Below, piece by piece: positions 59,801-64,000 of a DNA stretch of 64,000 bases. Under the pieces are notes generated by a model, which saw nothing but the letters and a program-made list of their open reading frames with translations, did no database searches and was not told where the DNA came from. The DNA comes from Branchiostoma floridae (Eukaryota; Chordata; Leptocardii; Amphioxiformes; Branchiostomatidae). The stretch lies in assembly GCF_000003815.2 (NCBI RefSeq), contig NC_049982.1, positions 20,015,139-20,079,138 on the forward strand, read 5' to 3'. The stretch's first letter is position 1. Every line of letters begins with the position of its first letter. Position numbers and translations under genes: made by a program.

Positions 59801-61600
59801 GACTGTAGATTAGGCACTGAAAACAGAATTCACAATGAACGAATGATACAGAATGGATTGGAATGTATTTTTCCTCCATTGTCAGTGCTTGTCCATGATT
59901 ATACTCTTACTACAGTGTACAACTTACCAAGTTGCTTACAAGTAGGCAAACTTCACTTTTCTTCCAATAATCAGGTTTCCAAATACTGTGTGCACCCAAA
60001 ATTGGAGCTGTGCACCTAATATTTTGCTGTGGTGGGTGCACCGTGCAATACTAGTAGGTGTACATGCATATGTACATGTACTGGTATTTATGTCTGGAAA
60101 TGTACATCAAGGTACATTACTTTACAGTAGCATATTTTTGACATTCAGAAGTATCAAAGTAAGACAACTTTTGTTATATCTAATAGTTATTTAGATATCT
60201 ATAGAATTTTGATTTATTTCTTTCATGGTGTGCACTCAAATTCTTTTCTGCACAAAAGTTTTTCGGTTTAGGCGCACCAGTGCACCTATTCCCAAAATTG
60301 AACTTCAAGGGGAACAGGTTTTCTGTGCGTTAAAAATCTGCGTGCGCGTTAAAAATCTGTGCGTTAAAAAATCAAGTTGTACATTGAGAAATTCTTAGGC
60401 AGAAAAATGTGACCTCATTATATGATTTTTAACTCAGTTACCTGAATTTTTCATTTGAAATGCCCCTAATTTTTAGGTCCCTTGGGAATAGGTTAATTTG
60501 CATATCCAGAAGATTTCAAAAGCGCAAGTTTTAACGCGCAAATTGTAACACGCACAAAACCCCAACCCATTTCAAGCCCCAAAGTTGTTTTGTTCTCAGC
60601 ATGCACCTTTGTCTATTGTGCAAGTTGGTGTATGTCAGTCAATGTCCTCCAACATGATATTCCTTGATTTTACTGCTACCTACTGCTGCAGAACTTAATT
60701 TGGTGGATAAAGCAAAACACTGGAAAGCTATAGTTTTCTTTCATGATGTATGAAGAATAAATTGCTGCTGCTACATGGTGCAGTTGCTATGGTGCATCAA
60801 AAAGTGCTGATGATTACAAAGGCTCAATCCAGAAACCCTGGCACTAATGTGCATAAGCTGAGACCATCATGCTGTTATAATTGGCCATTCACTGATAAGA
60901 ATCAATGCAAACGAGATCAGTTCTAATTCAATTAGATCTTAGCTCAGCTCAGGCTGACAAAAGAATGCAATCTTCATATTGTAGTAATAGTATTACCAGG
61001 CAGAGCATCCAATTGTGCCAAATATGCTCTAAAACTACCACAGTCATATTTTTTCTGAATGGGTCACTTATAACGTCCTTGGTCACTAAATGCAATCCAG
61101 GAGCTCAAAGTTTGCTTTGAACAATCACGTTACAATGTTTCTTTTTTATGTTGCATGAATACAAGTAAACTCAACAGACTTTTATGGCACCATATTTTTA
61201 GATCATTGGTAATGATGACAAGGTCAATGATTTGTTGAAAGTTCCTTTATTCCAACAGCATATATAACAATGTTATTTTCCAGCCATACACATTTACTGC
61301 AATTAACATAATTTGCATCCTTGATTTGCATGGCATGTTTATTTATTCATGATGATGATTAGGATTTGTGATTAAATGAAAAATATTTTGCATAGATGAA
61401 CTGTAATATCCTACACAAAACATCAATCATGCCAATGTTGTGCTCTGAATCCTAAGTTAACGTTACATGTCCTGTAAAAAATGACATCATCTCATCAATA
61501 ATCGGAGATTCTACCTACGCCTGACGTAGCACCGGTCCGACAAAAATACGGACAATGAGACCATTTATGAAGGATCTGAGAAAACAGAGTGCTTTCTTAC
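59801..61600 (-). other. DCTN1: DCTN1 5' UTR remainder and first intron
   Basis: The 5' UTR of the CAP-Gly exon begins after an acceptor at about 59818/59819 (TTCTGTTTTCAG). The rest is probably intron up to a non-coding first exon at 61601. A degraded repeat with GTGCACC and three GCGTTAAAAATC copies lies at about 60000-60560. No coding exon was seen. Confidence 0.5.
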
Positions 61601-61968
61601 CTCGTACAGACGTGTAAGTGACCTTTCAGGAATGAATTAAGGGCGAAATATCATCTTTCTTTGGCCGAAATCTTGCAATTTATCATTCCGCCTTCGCCGA
61701 CTGCAAAATTCTCCGCCTTCTTCCACTAGGGACGGGTCGACTCAAAACTAGGGGTGCTATTTAGATTTTATGTATCAAAATGATACAAATATCAATCTAT
61801 TACATTGGTATTATAAATCTGCAAACTTAATAATATATCCATTACACAATAGCTTCTCAACCTAATCTTAAATCGTCTAGTTTAAAACCTAGGTAGCATT
61901 ATTACAGAAGAACCAACCTAAAATTGGTGTGCTCTTCCAAATAGGCCCACTGGGCAACACGATTCAAG
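61601..61968. promoter_or_regulatory. Divergent DCTN1/VPS51 promoter and DCTN1 non-coding first exon
   Basis: A minus-strand donor (TACGAG|GTAAGAAAG) at 61600/61601 would close a non-coding DCTN1 exon extending toward about 61740. The VPS51 start codon is at 61969. The two genes are head-to-head with at most about 230 bp between presumed transcript starts. No TATA box is obvious. The exon is inferred from one splice site and position. Confidence 0.5.
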
Positions 61969-63237
61969 ATGGCTGCCGCTCCAGGTAAAAAATCTGTGGG
62001 GAGGGCGAAACATATATTTATCCTTCTCAGTCTCTTGTGGAAGCTTCTTCGGTCAATCCTTTTGTCCAGTATATTATGCAAAGATAATGTCTATGTGCTG
62101 TTACTAAACAAAATAGTTCAGGGTAACTGATGATGCCAAACAATTTACAAAGGTTGTCATTTAGGGTTCGCATAATTTATGTAACGTTACTGAAGAGTCC
62201 ACTAGCTTCAAAACCCAAGACCATTTTGATAAACCGAGCCAGGCCTCCTTAAGTTAGATGAACCAAAGAGATTGAATACATCACCCAGCACCCACAACGA
62301 ACTGACCCCTCCTTTACAGGTTTTGCAGCAACAAATAACTGTCTTGTTTCTTTTATATTGAATATTCCTTTTTCACCCTCCCAATTATGTTGATGTTTTG
62401 AACCCTTTCATTCAAAGAAATTTTATTTTACCAATTTTGATTTAACATCTGAAAATTTTAAAAGAATAAGGTGGAACTGTAGTTTCATCATTGATTAATT
62501 GATATCATACAATTGAAAAAGGTTGTTGTTGTTGTCCTCGTTTAACGTCTATTATTTCGCTAGACGTGGCCTCTTGGTGCTGAGTAATTAACACATGGTT
62601 AGTTTTTGAGTCGAAAGTAACATGAAAGTAAGTCAAAGGCAACATCTAGTCTGACCTACATGTAAAAATACTGTGACCCAAATTCTCTTGAATGGTTTAT
62701 AACGGACTCCGTTATTATGTTTGTCCAGACTCGCCGCCCCCTCCAGGGGAAGACGATGGTCGCCGCCGTAAGAGACACGGCATGCTGAAACTGTACTATG
62801 GCTTACAGGTGAATTTGTGTACATCTTTGTTATACTTAATGTCATATACTTTATACTGATCGTCCGTCAGGATGTAAAGGACAAGAAGAATACTTTATTG
62901 ATTGGATTCTTCTTACTAAGGTTTAAAACTTGAAATGTCGTTTTAACATTTGCTATTCCAAAGTTTCATTCATAACTTTTTATGTTTCCTGATCATAGAT
63001 TTTGTTCTCTGTGTTAAACTCTATATCATGTAACAGACCTGGTACTAGTATACATTACAAAACAGCATTAGTTTAGTCAGAATTAGGACTGGTCCGGTAC
63101 TAGGGACCTCTGCATTCTGGATAACTCACATTTTAGCATCCTGTTACTTTTCACATTTGATGTGAGGACATAAAGTGTGCAATAGACTTCTATGCAATAC
63201 TATAGGAAGACACAGTGAACATACACATATTTTGATA

Positions 63238-63310
<73 letters not shown>

Positions 63311-63880
63311 CTAGATCTACTTGTTCTTACTCATACATCTTATGTATGTATGTCTACAGGCAGAGTCGGGTAATAAGGGTACAACAGCCACCACAGACCC
63401 CTGTGACATCAACGGGGCCCACTTCAAGCCGGAGGTGTACCTGCAGCGTCTCATGCAGGAGAAGTCACTCAACGAACTCATGGACAAGGAGAGGGACATG
63501 GTCAGACGTAAGGAGCTTTATCATCTACAATACAACTGTTGTCTATATTTCTGCTGTTGTCTATAACTATATACTTACAGAAGATTATTTCATCAGAAAA
63601 AAATTAAGTACATGTATTGGATTTCTTACATTGAAACTTGCAAAAGTGTTTAAATCAGAATTGAGATTGTTGACAATATCACCTGTGCATCATTTTTCTT
63701 TTCCATTTCTTGATTATGAAACCTGGTACTGTCAGTATAGATATATGTAAATGGATGTAACAAATTGATTGTAAATTTGTGAAATTTTTTGCAGAAATCC
63801 GTTCCTTGGATAGTGACATGCAGACCCTGGTGTATGAAAATTACAACAAGTTTATCAGTGCTACTGACACAATCAGAAAG
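61969..63880 (+). CDS. VPS51: VPS51, subunit of GARP/EARP tethering complexes (first four exons, 3' truncated by window)
   Basis: Exons 61969-61984, 62729-62808, 63360-63507 and 63795-63880 join in frame. They start [20 protein letters not shown], then [50 protein letters not shown] and [19 protein letters not shown]. This matches the N-terminus of vertebrate VPS51 (ANG2/FFR), including its [10 protein letters not shown] and the conserved helix. VPS51 is shared by GARP (with VPS52, VPS53, VPS54) and EARP (with syndetin). These complexes tether endosome-derived vesicles at the trans-Golgi or recycling endosomes, and the N-terminus binds syntaxin 6. The last donor is at 63880, so the gene continues past the window. 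Confidence 0.95.
63241..63308. repeat. (GT)n microsatellite
   Basis: A nearly pure GT run of about 30 units ends in GCGCGCGTGT, in VPS51 intron 2 about 50 bp before exon 3. Confidence 0.97.
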
Positions 63881-64000
63881 GTAAGCAGAAATAGGAGAAA
63901 CAGCCTTTTGTTTAGGAATATGAAAATAGTCTTTACTCTTTAGTTTACATTTAAAAAGAGCATCAAGACATCATAATATTTTGCAGTTATTATCACAGAA

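Noticed and set aside
60000-60560. GTGCACC and GCGTTAAAAATC repeats suggesting an inverted-repeat element
   Set aside because: Arms are too diverged to define ends or a target duplication, so not called as a mobile element.
63175-63750. 191-codon plus-strand frame with a long Cys-Val run
   Set aside because: It is the (GT)n microsatellite read through into VPS51 exon 3 in the wrong frame.
1-64000. CRISPR arrays, rRNA, tRNA, bacterial operons
   Set aside because: None seen; split genes, GT-AG introns and eukaryotic transposons show a nuclear animal locus.

Overview
The window is animal nuclear DNA. Genes are split by GT-AG introns, intergenic DNA is AT-rich, and transposable elements are frequent and mostly intronic. 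By protein content it carries parts or all of MAEA, a PC-esterase protein of the PCED1 family, DCTN1 (dynactin p150Glued) and VPS51. Exon-by-exon similarity to the vertebrate proteins, compact exons and abundant palindromic MITEs fit an invertebrate deuterostome; a lancelet (Branchiostoma) is my best guess. That is inference, not proof.

Layout. 37-4768 (+): the last four exons of MAEA, a CTLH/GID E3 ligase subunit; its last intron holds a reverse-transcriptase ORF inside an element with inverted repeats. 4769-9500: 3' UTR or intergenic DNA with a mariner-like element (7376-8299). 9501-13932 (-): a four-exon, 219-residue protein I cannot name. 14931-15620 (+): a weak two-exon candidate. 17203-20443 (+): PCED1-like gene, 422 residues, with a hAT-type MITE in its last intron. 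22149-59800 (-): DCTN1, about 40 coding exons recovered in a consistent reading frame (4080 nt including optional exons), from the N-terminal CAP-Gly exon to the conserved C-terminus. 61969-63880 (+): first four coding exons of VPS51, head-to-head with DCTN1 and running off the window.

DCTN1 introns carry most of the unusual content: (1) an intact 766-residue pogo/Tigger-derived ORF whose CENP-B-type DNA-binding region is duplicated and whose DDE catalytic residues look lost (53030-55330, -); (2) a young L1/Tx1-like insertion with an intact 1225-residue ORF2, poly(A) tail and perfect 15-bp target duplication (28305-32135, -); (3) a 1.85-kb non-coding element with 468-bp near-identical direct terminal repeats and a 5-bp target duplication (23610-25458); (4) two copies of a palindromic MITE and a separate near-perfect 50-bp-arm hairpin; (5) a set of in-frame, phase-symmetric short exons that look like cassettes for p150 isoforms.

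Functionally the host genes are housekeeping: ubiquitin ligation (MAEA), dynein-dynactin transport (DCTN1), endosome-to-Golgi tethering (VPS51) and an esterase-fold protein of unclear substrate (PCED1). No operon-like logic links them. The only likely shared control is the DCTN1/VPS51 divergent promoter. I saw no CRISPR array, rRNA or tRNA.
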